Shown one piece after another: positions 25,572 to 33,340 of a stretch of 56,743 nt of DNA (the stretch's first letter is position 1; each line of letters begins with the position of its first letter). The DNA comes from an uncultured Oscillospiraceae bacterium (GTDB lineage Bacteria > Bacillota > Clostridia > Oscillospirales > Oscillospiraceae). Made by a program: the position numbers and the translations under genes. The notes beneath the pieces were generated by a model. The model was given only the letters and a program-made list of their open reading frames with translations. It ran no database searches and had not been told where the DNA came from. The stretch spans positions 1-56,743 of the forward strand of contig CATKZW010000016.1 in assembly GCA_949841465.1 (NCBI GenBank). The letters are read 5' to 3'.

Positions 25572-26687
25572 TCAGTCCCGCATGATAGCTGCCATGAAGT
25601 CCGCCAGCCTGGCCGGGGTCATGGCGCCCACATAGGCGCCCATCCCGGCCAGCACCTCAGCGGTGGACCGGTCGTAGGCAGGGGCGGCGGTCTCGTCCAG
25701 GGCGGTGAGGGCGATGAGCCTGGCGCCGCTCTCGATGATGTCATGGCAGACGCCGTACAAATCCTTCCGGGGGCCGCCCTCGCACAGATCGCTGACCAGC
25801 ACCACCATTGTCCGGTGGGGGAAGGTAACCAGCGTTTCGCAGTAGCGCATGGCCTTGGCAATATCGGTGCCGCCGCCCAGCTGGATGCTCATCAGGGTCT
25901 CCACCGGGTCGTCCACATAGCCGCTCAGGTCCACCACATTGGTGTCAAAGATGACCAGCCGGGTGTCCAGCATGGGCAGCTTGGCGAAGATGCCGGCCAT
26001 CACCGCGCTGTGAATGACGCTGGAGAGCATGGAGCCGCTCTCATCCACCGCCAAAACCACCCGCCAGGGGTTGTGCCGTTTGATCCGGCCGTTGAAATAG
26101 ACCTGCTCCAGCACCAGGCGCTGGGATTCCGTATCATAATGGGCCAGGTTTTTCCGGATGGTGCGCTGTATGTCCAGATTGCGCAGGGAGCGTACATTGC
26201 TGCGGCTGCTGCGGTCCAGCTTGCCCAGGGCGGAGCGCTGGATGTCCTGGCGCAGCTTTTCGGTCAGCTGAGCCGCCACCTTCTGCACAATGCGGCGGGC
26301 GGTGTCCAGGACCGGGCCCTTCATCATGTGCTTCAGGCTCAGCACCGTCTCCAGAAGGGCCTGATTCGGCTCGATCCGCTCCAGCACCTCCCGGTCGGAC
26401 AGCAGCTCGGTAAGCTGGTAGCGGTCCAGGGCGTGCCGCTGCAAAATTTCAGCGGTTTCCTGGGGAAACAGGGTGCGCACCTCGCTGAGCCAGTGGGCCA
26501 CCGTGGGCTGGCTGTCCCCCAGTCCCCCCTGAGCGTCCCGCACGTCTTCGCCGCTCTCCCGACCGTAGAGGAAGTCCAGGGCGTCGTCAATGCGGAGCAG
26601 TCGGCTTTCGGTGAGTGGAATCTGCTGCCCGGCGTTTTTGCCCAGCACCAGCCGCCAGCGGTTCAGCGCCGCGCCATCGCTCAGCAT
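25572..26687 (-). CDS. VWA-domain protein of the MoxR operon (YehP-like)
   Basis: 371 aa. A helical N-terminal half (1-200) leads into a von Willebrand A domain with a complete MIDAS: D215-x-S217-x-S219 in VDESGSM, a Thr in GGGTDIAKAM and an Asp in VLVSDLCEGG, so it should bind Mg2+ and ligand. MoxR ATPases act with VWA partners, which bring the substrate to the AAA+ ring. ATG 26687 overlaps the end of the DUF5682 gene by 7 bp. Corresponds to YehP in E. coli by order and architecture. Confidence 0.86.
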   Translation of the reverse strand: MLSDGAALNRWRLVLGKNAGQQIPLTESRLLRIDDALDFLYGRESGEDVRDAQGGLGDSQPTVAHWLSEVRTLFPQETAEILQRHALDRYQLTELLSDREVLERIEPNQALLETVLSLKHMMKGPVLDTARRIVQKVAAQLTEKLRQDIQRSALGKLDRSSRSNVRSLRNLDIQRTIRKNLAHYDTESQRLVLEQVYFNGRIKRHNPWRVVLAVDESGSMLSSVIHSAVMAGIFAKLPMLDTRLVIFDTNVVDLSGYVDDPVETLMSIQLGGGTDIAKAMRYCETLVTFPHRTMVVLVSDLCEGGPRKDLYGVCHDIIESGARLIALTALDETAAPAYDRSTAEVLAGMGAYVGAMTPARLADFMAAIMRD

Positions 26688-29098
26688 TGGCTCTCCTCTC
26701 CTTCCTCTGTGACTGCAAAGGTATCCAGCCGGGCAGCCGCCCAGGCGTCCAGGGCCTCTGCCTGGGTGTAGGCGGCGGGGTCCACCGCACGGCGGCCCAG
26801 GTCCCGCCCCGTCCTGCCGTGAAGCGCTGCGGCTCGTTTTGCCAGCCGGTCTGTTTCCGTGGGGACAAAATAGCTGAATGCCAGCCGCAGCTCCGGCAGG
26901 AGACGGGTAAAGTCGTCATCCTCCAAAGCGCATAATAGGCGGTCGATTTGGGATAAAAACTCGGGGTCTGCCAGCAAAAGATCCCGGGCTGTGTAGAATA
27001 ACCCTTGCAGGAAGGAGGCGGACCGCGTCAGCATACCCGGAGTGCCCTGGAGGTAGCCCCGGACGGCGGCGTCGATGCGCGGCTTCCAATTTGGGTCCGC
27101 TCCATAGAGCAGACCCAGCACCGCGCCATGAAGGGCGGGGTGGAGGGGGTCCTGGCAGGTCAGTGCCTCAAAGGCGTCCATCAGGGCGGGACGCTGATGG
27201 GCAAAGGAGTCTCGCCCGGTGACCTGATAGAGCAGCATACAGGCCTGCTGGATGGCCGGGACCTGCCGGTCGTCCGCCGCGCCCATGGAGGGCAGCAGCT
27301 GTAAGACACGGTCAAAGCACCGGCGGAGCAGGGCAGGGTAGTCATAGGAACCGCGCTCTCCGTACTGGGCCTGCCACTCATCCAGGGTATTGAGGGAGGC
27401 GCAGGCGGCGCACAGGGAGGCGAAATCCCCATCCTGGATGAGCAGCTCGTCCAGCCCCCCCGCCAGAGCGTCGCTCACATCCCCAACTCCCATCAGAAAG
27501 CCCTGGACCAGCAGGTCCGCGCCCTGCTCGGCCCGGCCGGCGGCGGCCATCCTCTGCCGGAGCTCGGTGGCGCAGGCCTCCCGCACCGTGGCCCCGGACA
27601 CCGCGTGCTCGATCAAAGCAGCGTCTACAGAGGCGGTCCAGCGGTAGTCCCAGGATTCCCGGATCAGGTTCCGGTCCCTGCGCCGCTGGAGGTCGGGTCC
27701 TTTTTTGCGTGTGGCGAAGCCCAGGTCCAGAAAGACCGTCTGATGGAGAAAACGGCTGGTTTCCCGGTGCCGGGGCTCGGAGAGGATGGACAGGGTGAGC
27801 TCCTTCCGGGAGGCGGCCTCCCGCTTCAGCCGGCACCGGCTGCATTGAGCGTCAAAGTCCCGGGTCAAGGGTGGAACCAGCGCACCTTCGCACAGCTGGC
27901 CCACCGTGTTCCCGGTGGTCAGCGTCCGCAGCACCCGCAGGGGTTCCACGCCGGACAGGCTGGCCTCGCCCTTGACAAAGGCGCTGAGTACGGCGTCCTG
28001 CAATTCGTAGAGGCCCGGCCCCGGTTTTTGCCGCAGCTCCGCCAGACCTCTGGCCTGCTGCAGGGCGCAGGTCTCGTCGAAGGCGGAGATGACAGCCCCG
28101 TCTGAGCGCAGCCGGCGGCCTGTCCGGACCAGATAGTCCAGCACCACCTGATCCCAGACCTGCTCCGGCGCCCCGGCGTGGAGGGCAGTCCATATGCTGG
28201 CGTAAAAGCCGGGGGAGGGCATCCCGCTGGCGTATCCGGACAGGGCGTCCGCCGCCGGCATGGTGTAACGCATCGGGTAGACAGCTTGGGACTTCTCGGG
28301 CAGCTTTTTTGGCTCTGAGGGCTGGGCCGGACCGTGGAGCAGGCCCCAGATATGAAATCCGCCCGCCACCACCAGCACCTTGGCGTGCTGCTCCGCCGCC
28401 TCTCGGATGCGGAGGGCCATGTGGGCCTCCCGGGCCAGACAGCCGTCCTCCATCAGCTCCTGCTCCGGCGTGTTCTGCCGGGAGAGGAGGCAATATGCGT
28501 TCAGCTGTTTGACAAAGGCCTCGTCCGTCTGGACCAGGCCGGCGGTCTCAAAGTATTTCTCCCAAAATTCATCAAAGCTGCGCAGACCTGTCTTTTCACA
28601 CAGCAGCTTTTGAAATCGGTTGGCGGCCAGATAGCGGTCGCTGGCATAGCTCAGCTTTTCCTCTTTGGTGCGCAGGCCCCGGGCGTCCCGGGTGGCCAGC
28701 AGGATCTCGCCGTAGGGCAAATCCATAAACCGGCCCGGAATCCCCCGGCTGGCCGCGCCCCGCAGGGCTGTCAGCTCCGGAGAGTGCTCCAGAAAGGGAT
28801 AGTAGCAGCGGCAGGTTTCTTCCTCGCCCTCCGGGCCCAGCAGACCGGCCTCATCCCGATAGGCATAGTAGAGGGCCACCGGCGCCTTTGTGTCAGGATG
28901 GGTCAGGATCGGGATCAGCTCGTTGGCGTTCTCCGGGCCCTCCACCAGGATACAATCCGGGGCATACCGCGCCATAACCCGTTCCAGGTGCCAGGCGCAG
29001 GCCGGGCTGTGGTGCCGCACCGGATAGTAGAGTACCGGGGCGTCCAGGGAGAAGGGGATTACTTCAGTCGGGTCCTGGCCTCGTAATAGCGTGTCCAT
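26681..29098 (-). CDS. DUF5682-family protein (YehM-like) with a TIKI/TraB-like N-terminal domain
   Basis: 805 aa. The first 260 residues contain the histidine/acidic pattern of the TIKI/TraB/EreA fold: H29-H30 in PVRHHSPA, E53 in VEGPENANE, R223/H226 in AREAHMALRI and H249 in VVAGGFHIWGL. Members of that superfamily are metal-dependent hydrolases or proteases, so an enzymatic activity is plausible but not shown. The rest is a long helical region with a clustered cysteine pair CSRCRLKR. ATG 29098 has AGGAGGGCGGCGC before it and overlaps the MoxR gene by 40 bp, so the two are tightly coupled. Equivalent to E. coli YehM by context. Confidence 0.8.
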   Translation of the reverse strand: MDTLLRGQDPTEVIPFSLDAPVLYYPVRHHSPACAWHLERVMARYAPDCILVEGPENANELIPILTHPDTKAPVALYYAYRDEAGLLGPEGEEETCRCYYPFLEHSPELTALRGAASRGIPGRFMDLPYGEILLATRDARGLRTKEEKLSYASDRYLAANRFQKLLCEKTGLRSFDEFWEKYFETAGLVQTDEAFVKQLNAYCLLSRQNTPEQELMEDGCLAREAHMALRIREAAEQHAKVLVVAGGFHIWGLLHGPAQPSEPKKLPEKSQAVYPMRYTMPAADALSGYASGMPSPGFYASIWTALHAGAPEQVWDQVVLDYLVRTGRRLRSDGAVISAFDETCALQQARGLAELRQKPGPGLYELQDAVLSAFVKGEASLSGVEPLRVLRTLTTGNTVGQLCEGALVPPLTRDFDAQCSRCRLKREAASRKELTLSILSEPRHRETSRFLHQTVFLDLGFATRKKGPDLQRRRDRNLIRESWDYRWTASVDAALIEHAVSGATVREACATELRQRMAAAGRAEQGADLLVQGFLMGVGDVSDALAGGLDELLIQDGDFASLCAACASLNTLDEWQAQYGERGSYDYPALLRRCFDRVLQLLPSMGAADDRQVPAIQQACMLLYQVTGRDSFAHQRPALMDAFEALTCQDPLHPALHGAVLGLLYGADPNWKPRIDAAVRGYLQGTPGMLTRSASFLQGLFYTARDLLLADPEFLSQIDRLLCALEDDDFTRLLPELRLAFSYFVPTETDRLAKRAAALHGRTGRDLGRRAVDPAAYTQAEALDAWAAARLDTFAVTEEGEESQC

Positions 29099-30183
29099 GC
29101 GCCGCCCTCCTGTCGCGCTTTGTCCCGTACCACGGTGGAAAAGTAGTTGGTGATCTTGTCCAGATCCTCCCGGGATTCCTTGGCCACAGCGCCCACCAGG
29201 TTGTCTACCAGGATGCGCTCGTCCATGCGGCCGTCGCCGTAGTACCAGGCGGTCATCAGGGTCTGGTAGTAGACGGAGATGGCCTCGGCGGTGCTCATGA
29301 CGGCGCTGGGCTTTTCAATCCGATGGCCCATGTCGGAGACGCCCTCCCGCAGCTCATGGTAGGTGGCGGCCAGCAGCTCGGCAGCCTCGGTGTCCAGGGG
29401 CCGGGTGATGCCTGCGGCGCTGGCCAGAGCGCCCACCTCGTTCAGAATGATCTGCTTTTCCAGCGCCACGTCCCGCACCGGCTGCACGGTCTCAAAGTTG
29501 AACCGGCGCTTGAGGGCGCTTGACATCTCGTTGACGCCCTTGTCCCGGGTGTTTGCGGTGCCGATGACATTGAACCCCGGCCGGGCAAAGAGCAGCCCCT
29601 CGTCACCCAGCTCCGGGATGTTCAGCACCTTGTCGCTGAGCACGCTGATCAGACTGTCCTGCACCTCGGCGGGGGTGCGGGTGATCTCCTCGAACCGGGT
29701 GAGGATCCCCTTTTCCATGCCCACGTAGAGAGGGGAGGGGACCAGGGCCTCCCGGCTGGGGCCCTTGGCCAGCAGCAGGGCGTAATTCCAGCTGTATTTG
29801 ATCATGTCCTCTGTGGTTCCGGCAGTTCCCTGGACGGTGTTGGTGCTGCACCCGCTGATGGCGGCGGACAGCAGCTCGGAGAGCATGGTCTTGGCGGTGC
29901 CCGGCTCACCCACCAGCATCAGGCCCCGGTTGCCGGCCAGGGTGATGATGCACCGCTCCACCAGGGCGTCGTTGCCCAGATATTTTTTGTTGATCTGGAG
30001 CTCCTGATCTCCACAGCGGACCGGCCGGGGAGAGCCCAAAATAAAGAGCCGCACCGCTTTGGGGGACAGCAGCCAGTTTTGCGGCTTTTTGTTGTCCTGA
30101 TCCCAAAGACGCAGTGCCGCCAGCTCTCTCTGATACCGCTGTTCTGCCTGAGGACGAAGAATGGTCTCTTCCACAACAGTCAC
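29059..30183 (-). CDS. MoxR-family AAA+ ATPase (YehL-like)
   Basis: 374-aa MoxR-type AAA+ ATPase, first gene of the operon. Walker A GEPGTAKT (92-99), Walker B in RFEEI (163-167), sensor 1 NVIGTAN (205-211) and arginine finger region KRRF (225-228) are all intact, so it should hydrolyse ATP as a hexamer. MoxR proteins act as chaperones for complex maturation together with VWA proteins, here encoded two genes downstream. Start is a GTG: either 30183, or another GTG at 30174 which has AGAGGTGA closer to ideal spacing. A strong promoter lies 37 bp upstream. Confidence 0.92.
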   Translation of the reverse strand: MTVVEETILRPQAEQRYQRELAALRLWDQDNKKPQNWLLSPKAVRLFILGSPRPVRCGDQELQINKKYLGNDALVERCIITLAGNRGLMLVGEPGTAKTMLSELLSAAISGCSTNTVQGTAGTTEDMIKYSWNYALLLAKGPSREALVPSPLYVGMEKGILTRFEEITRTPAEVQDSLISVLSDKVLNIPELGDEGLLFARPGFNVIGTANTRDKGVNEMSSALKRRFNFETVQPVRDVALEKQIILNEVGALASAAGITRPLDTEAAELLAATYHELREGVSDMGHRIEKPSAVMSTAEAISVYYQTLMTAWYYGDGRMDERILVDNLVGAVAKESREDLDKITNYFSTVVRDKARQEGGAWTRYYEARTRLK

Positions 30184-30219
30184 CTCTTAAACAAGTGGAA
30201 TGCTTGATTCAATGCCATA

Positions 30220-30248
30220 AGTATAGCATAAACCGTGACAGTTGACAA
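30220..30248 (-). promoter_or_regulatory. Promoter of the MoxR/VWA operon
   Basis: Minus strand TTGTCA (30248-30243), 17-bp spacer, TATACT (30225-30220); each hexamer is one base from consensus. The short leader (about 30 nt) leaves little room for attenuation. Confidence 0.8.
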
Positions 30249-30300
30249 TGTTATGCTTGGGCCGGGGAAGCCCTGGGGACAGCATGGAACTTCATAATTC

Positions 30301-30405
30301 TCAACAGCAATTCGGCAGTGATATCTCGATCTTCTCCCCAATATATTTCTCAAATTCACAACGTTTGACCGGCTTGCGTGTTCCTGTAAATTAAAAATAG
30401 TTCAT
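30301..30405 (-). pseudogene. Decayed small coding remnant
   Basis: Minus strand reads MNYF, an in-frame TAA, then FTGTRKPVKRCEFEKYIGEK and on to a TGA. The stretch looks like real protein sequence of the kind carried on Firmicute mobile elements, but it is interrupted and truncated. I cannot name the family. It lies in the AT-rich gap between the MoxR operon and the recombinase module. Confidence 0.35.
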
Positions 30406-30420
30406 AAAAAACAATTTTTC

Positions 30421-30750
30421 ATGCATAAAGCACCGGGGAAACGGAAAATATTTCCAACAAACAGCGGAGAGAGGAGCCGTGAAAAACAGTTGGAGATCAA
30501 TGTCAGAGCCGACAGGAAGATCGTAGAAGTATGGCTGACCAACGAAGATCAACAGGATCAAATGTTAAAAGAAAAGCTCAATCCTATCTATCAGCAATAC
30601 CGGGAGCAAAAGTATACGGTAGCTGTGTTCCTGTCCGGCCATCAAGACTTGGCGGAGGAAACCGTCGCTCTGCTGCGCCGCAACAAAAGGCGGTCCGCAG
30701 AGCTGGAAGTGCAGCGGGAGCGAAAGCGCAGAGAAAGCATGGCGCAATAA
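30421..30750 (+). CDS. Small charged protein of a mobile-element module
   Basis: 109 aa, highly charged (Lys/Arg/Glu), with a middle alpha/beta stretch KIVEVWLTNEDQQDQ and KYTVAVFLSGHQDLAEET and a basic C-terminal helix. I recall proteins of this type next to serine recombinases in gut Firmicutes but cannot assign a function. The ATG at 30421 has no clear Shine-Dalgarno; a TTG at 30490 behind GAGAGGAGCC is an alternative start. A good terminator at 30758-30788 supports a real transcription unit. Lower GC than the flanking chromosome suggests acquisition with the recombinase. Confidence 0.6.
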   Translation: MHKAPGKRKIFPTNSGERSREKQLEINVRADRKIVEVWLTNEDQQDQMLKEKLNPIYQQYREQKYTVAVFLSGHQDLAEETVALLRRNKRRSAELEVQRERKRRESMAQ

Positions 30751-30757
30751 GCTGTGG

Positions 30758-30788
30758 GGCGAGAGCGAAAACGTTCTCGCCTTATTTT
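30758..30788 (+). terminator. Terminator after the small mobile-element gene
   Basis: GGCGAGAGCG (30758-30767) pairs with CGTTCTCGCC (30772-30781; one G-U pair), AAAA loop, followed by TTATTTTG. Confidence 0.75.
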
Positions 30789-30839
30789 GTGGTTGATACC
30801 CCTGAAAAGGTTCCGCGGGTGGATCATATGAATTGTAAA

Positions 30840-30878
30840 GCGGGACGGCAGGGAGAAATACCCTGCCGCCCCGTTTTT
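30840..30878 (+). terminator. Strong intrinsic terminator before the recombinase gene
   Basis: GCGGGACGGCAGGG pairs with CCCTGCCGCCCCG (one mismatch), followed by TTTTT. Ensures that the recombinase is transcribed from its own promoter. Confidence 0.8.
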
Positions 30879-30882
30879 CCAG

Positions 30883-30911
30883 TTGCTTTTCCCCGCAGGA
30901 AGTGATACAAT
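30883..30911 (+). promoter_or_regulatory. Candidate promoter of the recombinase gene
   Basis: TTGCTT (30883-30888), 17-bp spacer, TACAAT (30906-30911), 57 bp before the start codon. The -35 box is weak, the -10 good. Confidence 0.55.
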
Positions 30912-30968
30912 GTTATCTGCAAAGTAGAATAGATAAAGTAAATCATATTGATAGGAAGGGGCAGGCAT

Positions 30969-33128
30969 ATGATCGAACGCTTCGACCTGGCCGGCTACTG
31001 CCGCATCTCGGTGGACGAGGAGCTGGACCGGGACAACACCTCCATTGAGAACCAGAAGGCCATCATCGAGGACTTTGTCAAACACAGATTTCCCGACTCC
31101 GCCCTGACCTTCTACGAGGACCGAGACCGCTCCGGCTACACCTTTGAGCAGCGGGAGGGTTACCAGGCCATGCGGCGGGAGCTGATGAGCCGCAAAAAGG
31201 ACATCCTCATTGTCAAGGACTTCTCCCGGTTTTCCCGCCGGAACAGCCGAGGGCTGGTGGAGCTGGAGGATTTAAGAGACGCTGGGGTGCGCATCATCTC
31301 CATTGGGGACAACATCGACTTCCCCAACGACGACGACTGGCTGAAAATTCAATTCCAGTTTCTCATCAATGAAATGCCCGTCACCGACGCCAGCAGGAAG
31401 GTCAAATCGGTCATCCAGCGCCGCCAGCAGGACGGCAAATGGATCTGCGCCGCCCCCTACGGCTACATCGTAAATAAGCGGCAGGAATTTGAGGTCGTTC
31501 CCACCGAGGCGGACATTGTCCGACGGATTTACCAGCTCTATATTGACGGCTGGGGCTACAAGAAGATTGCCAACCACCTCACCGACGAGGGCATCCCCAC
31601 CCCCCGCATGGCGGAGCAGGAGCGCAAGCTGGCCGCCGGGGAGGACTACCGCCGCACGGTCAAGCCCGCCTGGGCCATTGTCACCGTACAGGGCGTCCTG
31701 GACAACGATTTTTACATCGGCACCTTGCGTCAGGGCAAGTACACCCGGAAGAAAATCAACGGCAAGGACATGCGCCGGGACGAAACCGACCACATCGTCA
31801 TCGAGGGCCACCACCAGGCCATCATTGACTACCGCACCTTTGCCACCGCCCGCGCCCTGCGGGAAAGCCGATCCACCGCCCACTACCGGGGCGTGAAAAA
31901 AAACGACAATATCTACTCCGGCTTTCTGTTCTGCGGCGACTGCGGCTCCCCCATGTTTGCCATGAGCCGGCCTGATTTGAAGGACGCCTACCGCTGCGGC
32001 GAGTACCACAAGCGCGGCCTGAAGGGCTGCACCAGCCACCACATCCGGGTGGACAAGCTGGACGAGCTCCTCAAGCTCTACGTCCAAAAGGTGAGGGACA
32101 ACTCCGCCGCCATGCTGGAACGCCTCAACGCCGACCTGGCTAAAGAAGAAGAGGACGTGGCCGAGACGGAGCAGAGCGCCGCCAACCTGGAAGCGGTGCT
32201 GGCCGACCTCCAGGAGGAGCTGAAGGCCACCAAGCGCCAGCGCATCCGGGACATCATGAAGCACCCCGACCAGGAGGACGCCCTGGAGGCCACCTACGAC
32301 GAGCTGGAAAGCGATCTCCTGCGCCGGATGGAGGGTCTGCAAAACCAGATTGCCATGACGGCGGACAAGCGCAACACCATCATCCGGGTGAACCGGGCGG
32401 CGAAAACCGCCATGGAGGTGTTTGACGACATCCTGAACAAGGAGAAGCTGGAGCGGGCCGACCTGGAGCTCATCATCAAGAAGATCATGGTCTATGAGGA
32501 CCATTTGGACATCCATCTCCAGGCGGATGTGGACAGTATCCTGGGCATTGGGACCCTCCCCGAGGAGGAGAAGCCCGAGGGCGTGGCGGCCATGGCCCCC
32601 GCCGGCCGCCCCTATGAGATCGAGATCATCCAGGAGAGCGGCAGGCACAGCGATAAGGTGTTCTCTGTCCGTGTTGTCAGTAACGGCGACCCCTTGGAGA
32701 TTTACACCGACCGCGAGGGCGGCGTCATTTTCAAAAAATACTCTCAATTAGGCGATGTGTCCGACTTTGCGGGCCAGCTGTGCGACACCATCAGCCGGGT
32801 AGCGGGTCTGCCCGCCGTCATCACCGACCGGGACAGCGTGATCGCTGCCGGCGGCGTCCCCCGCCGGGAGGTGGTGGACAAGCGGGTGTCCCCCCAGGTG
32901 GAGCAGGTGATGGAGGAGCGCCGCAGCGTCCAGGCGGATCAGCCCATACCCCTGTGCGACGGCGGGGAGAAGTACCGCGTGCTCATTGCGGTGCCCATCC
33001 TGTCCGAGGGTGATGTGCTGGGATGCGTGGCCTTTGTGGCCGACGGCGACGCGCCCGCCTTGGGCGAAGTGGAGCTGAAGCTGGCCCAAACCGTGGCCGG
33101 CTTCCTGGGCCGCCATATGGAGAGCTGA
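30969..33128 (+). CDS. Large serine recombinase fused to the C-terminal sensor half of SpoVT
   Basis: 719 aa. Residues 1-155 are a serine-recombinase catalytic domain (YCRISVDE with catalytic Ser14; LIVKDFSRFSRRNS), followed by the recombinase DNA-binding domain (about 165-290), a zinc ribbon (C322/C325 in FCGDCGSP and YRCGEYHKRGLKGC) and a coiled coil (about 355-450), the TnpX/Tn4451-type plan. From residue 572 the sequence switches to SpoVT: GDPLEIYTDREGGVIFKKYS through the whole GAF-like domain to a C-terminus AGFLGRHMES that matches SpoVT's end. Homology to B. subtilis SpoVT begins at its residue 31, so the AbrB DNA-binding half is missing. Start ATG 30969 has AGGAAGGGG at spacing 7. Whether it is an integration product or a stable fusion is unknown. 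Confidence 0.9.
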   Translation: MIERFDLAGYCRISVDEELDRDNTSIENQKAIIEDFVKHRFPDSALTFYEDRDRSGYTFEQREGYQAMRRELMSRKKDILIVKDFSRFSRRNSRGLVELEDLRDAGVRIISIGDNIDFPNDDDWLKIQFQFLINEMPVTDASRKVKSVIQRRQQDGKWICAAPYGYIVNKRQEFEVVPTEADIVRRIYQLYIDGWGYKKIANHLTDEGIPTPRMAEQERKLAAGEDYRRTVKPAWAIVTVQGVLDNDFYIGTLRQGKYTRKKINGKDMRRDETDHIVIEGHHQAIIDYRTFATARALRESRSTAHYRGVKKNDNIYSGFLFCGDCGSPMFAMSRPDLKDAYRCGEYHKRGLKGCTSHHIRVDKLDELLKLYVQKVRDNSAAMLERLNADLAKEEEDVAETEQSAANLEAVLADLQEELKATKRQRIRDIMKHPDQEDALEATYDELESDLLRRMEGLQNQIAMTADKRNTIIRVNRAAKTAMEVFDDILNKEKLERADLELIIKKIMVYEDHLDIHLQADVDSILGIGTLPEEEKPEGVAAMAPAGRPYEIEIIQESGRHSDKVFSVRVVSNGDPLEIYTDREGGVIFKKYSQLGDVSDFAGQLCDTISRVAGLPAVITDRDSVIAAGGVPRREVVDKRVSPQVEQVMEERRSVQADQPIPLCDGGEKYRVLIAVPILSEGDVLGCVAFVADGDAPALGEVELKLAQTVAGFLGRHMES

Positions 33129-33138
33129 AAGCATGAAA

Positions 33139-33168
33139 AGAAGCCCGCCGGAAATCCCTGGCGGGCTT
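33139..33168. terminator. Hairpin between recombinase and cystatin-like genes
   Basis: Perfect 10-bp stem GAAGCCCGCC/GGCGGGCTTC. On the minus strand it is followed by TTTTCATG, so it may end the minus-strand cystatin-like operon; on the + strand it may slow readthrough from the recombinase gene. Confidence 0.55.
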
Positions 33169-33340
33169 CAATCTGCTAAAAAGTAATTTCTATTGCGGCT
33201 TTCAAACAGGGCTTGATCCTACTGAACACCCTGCTGTTCCTCCCGCCTGCTGGGGCAGAAAATCACCCAGGCAGACTAATGCTTCTATTGCGCTCAAGGG
33301 GTGTGTTGAAGGTATTGATATCCCCGGCGGCGTATATCAC

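Noticed and set aside
30184..30968. Search for the 5' half of spoVT left of the recombinase
   Set aside because: None of the frames encodes the conserved SpoVT N-terminus (IRRTLRIRE-like sequence), so a simple insertion with both halves in the window is not supported.
30421..33128. Prophage
   Set aside because: No capsid, terminase, tail or lysis genes accompany the recombinase; it looks like a small mobile element or its remnant.
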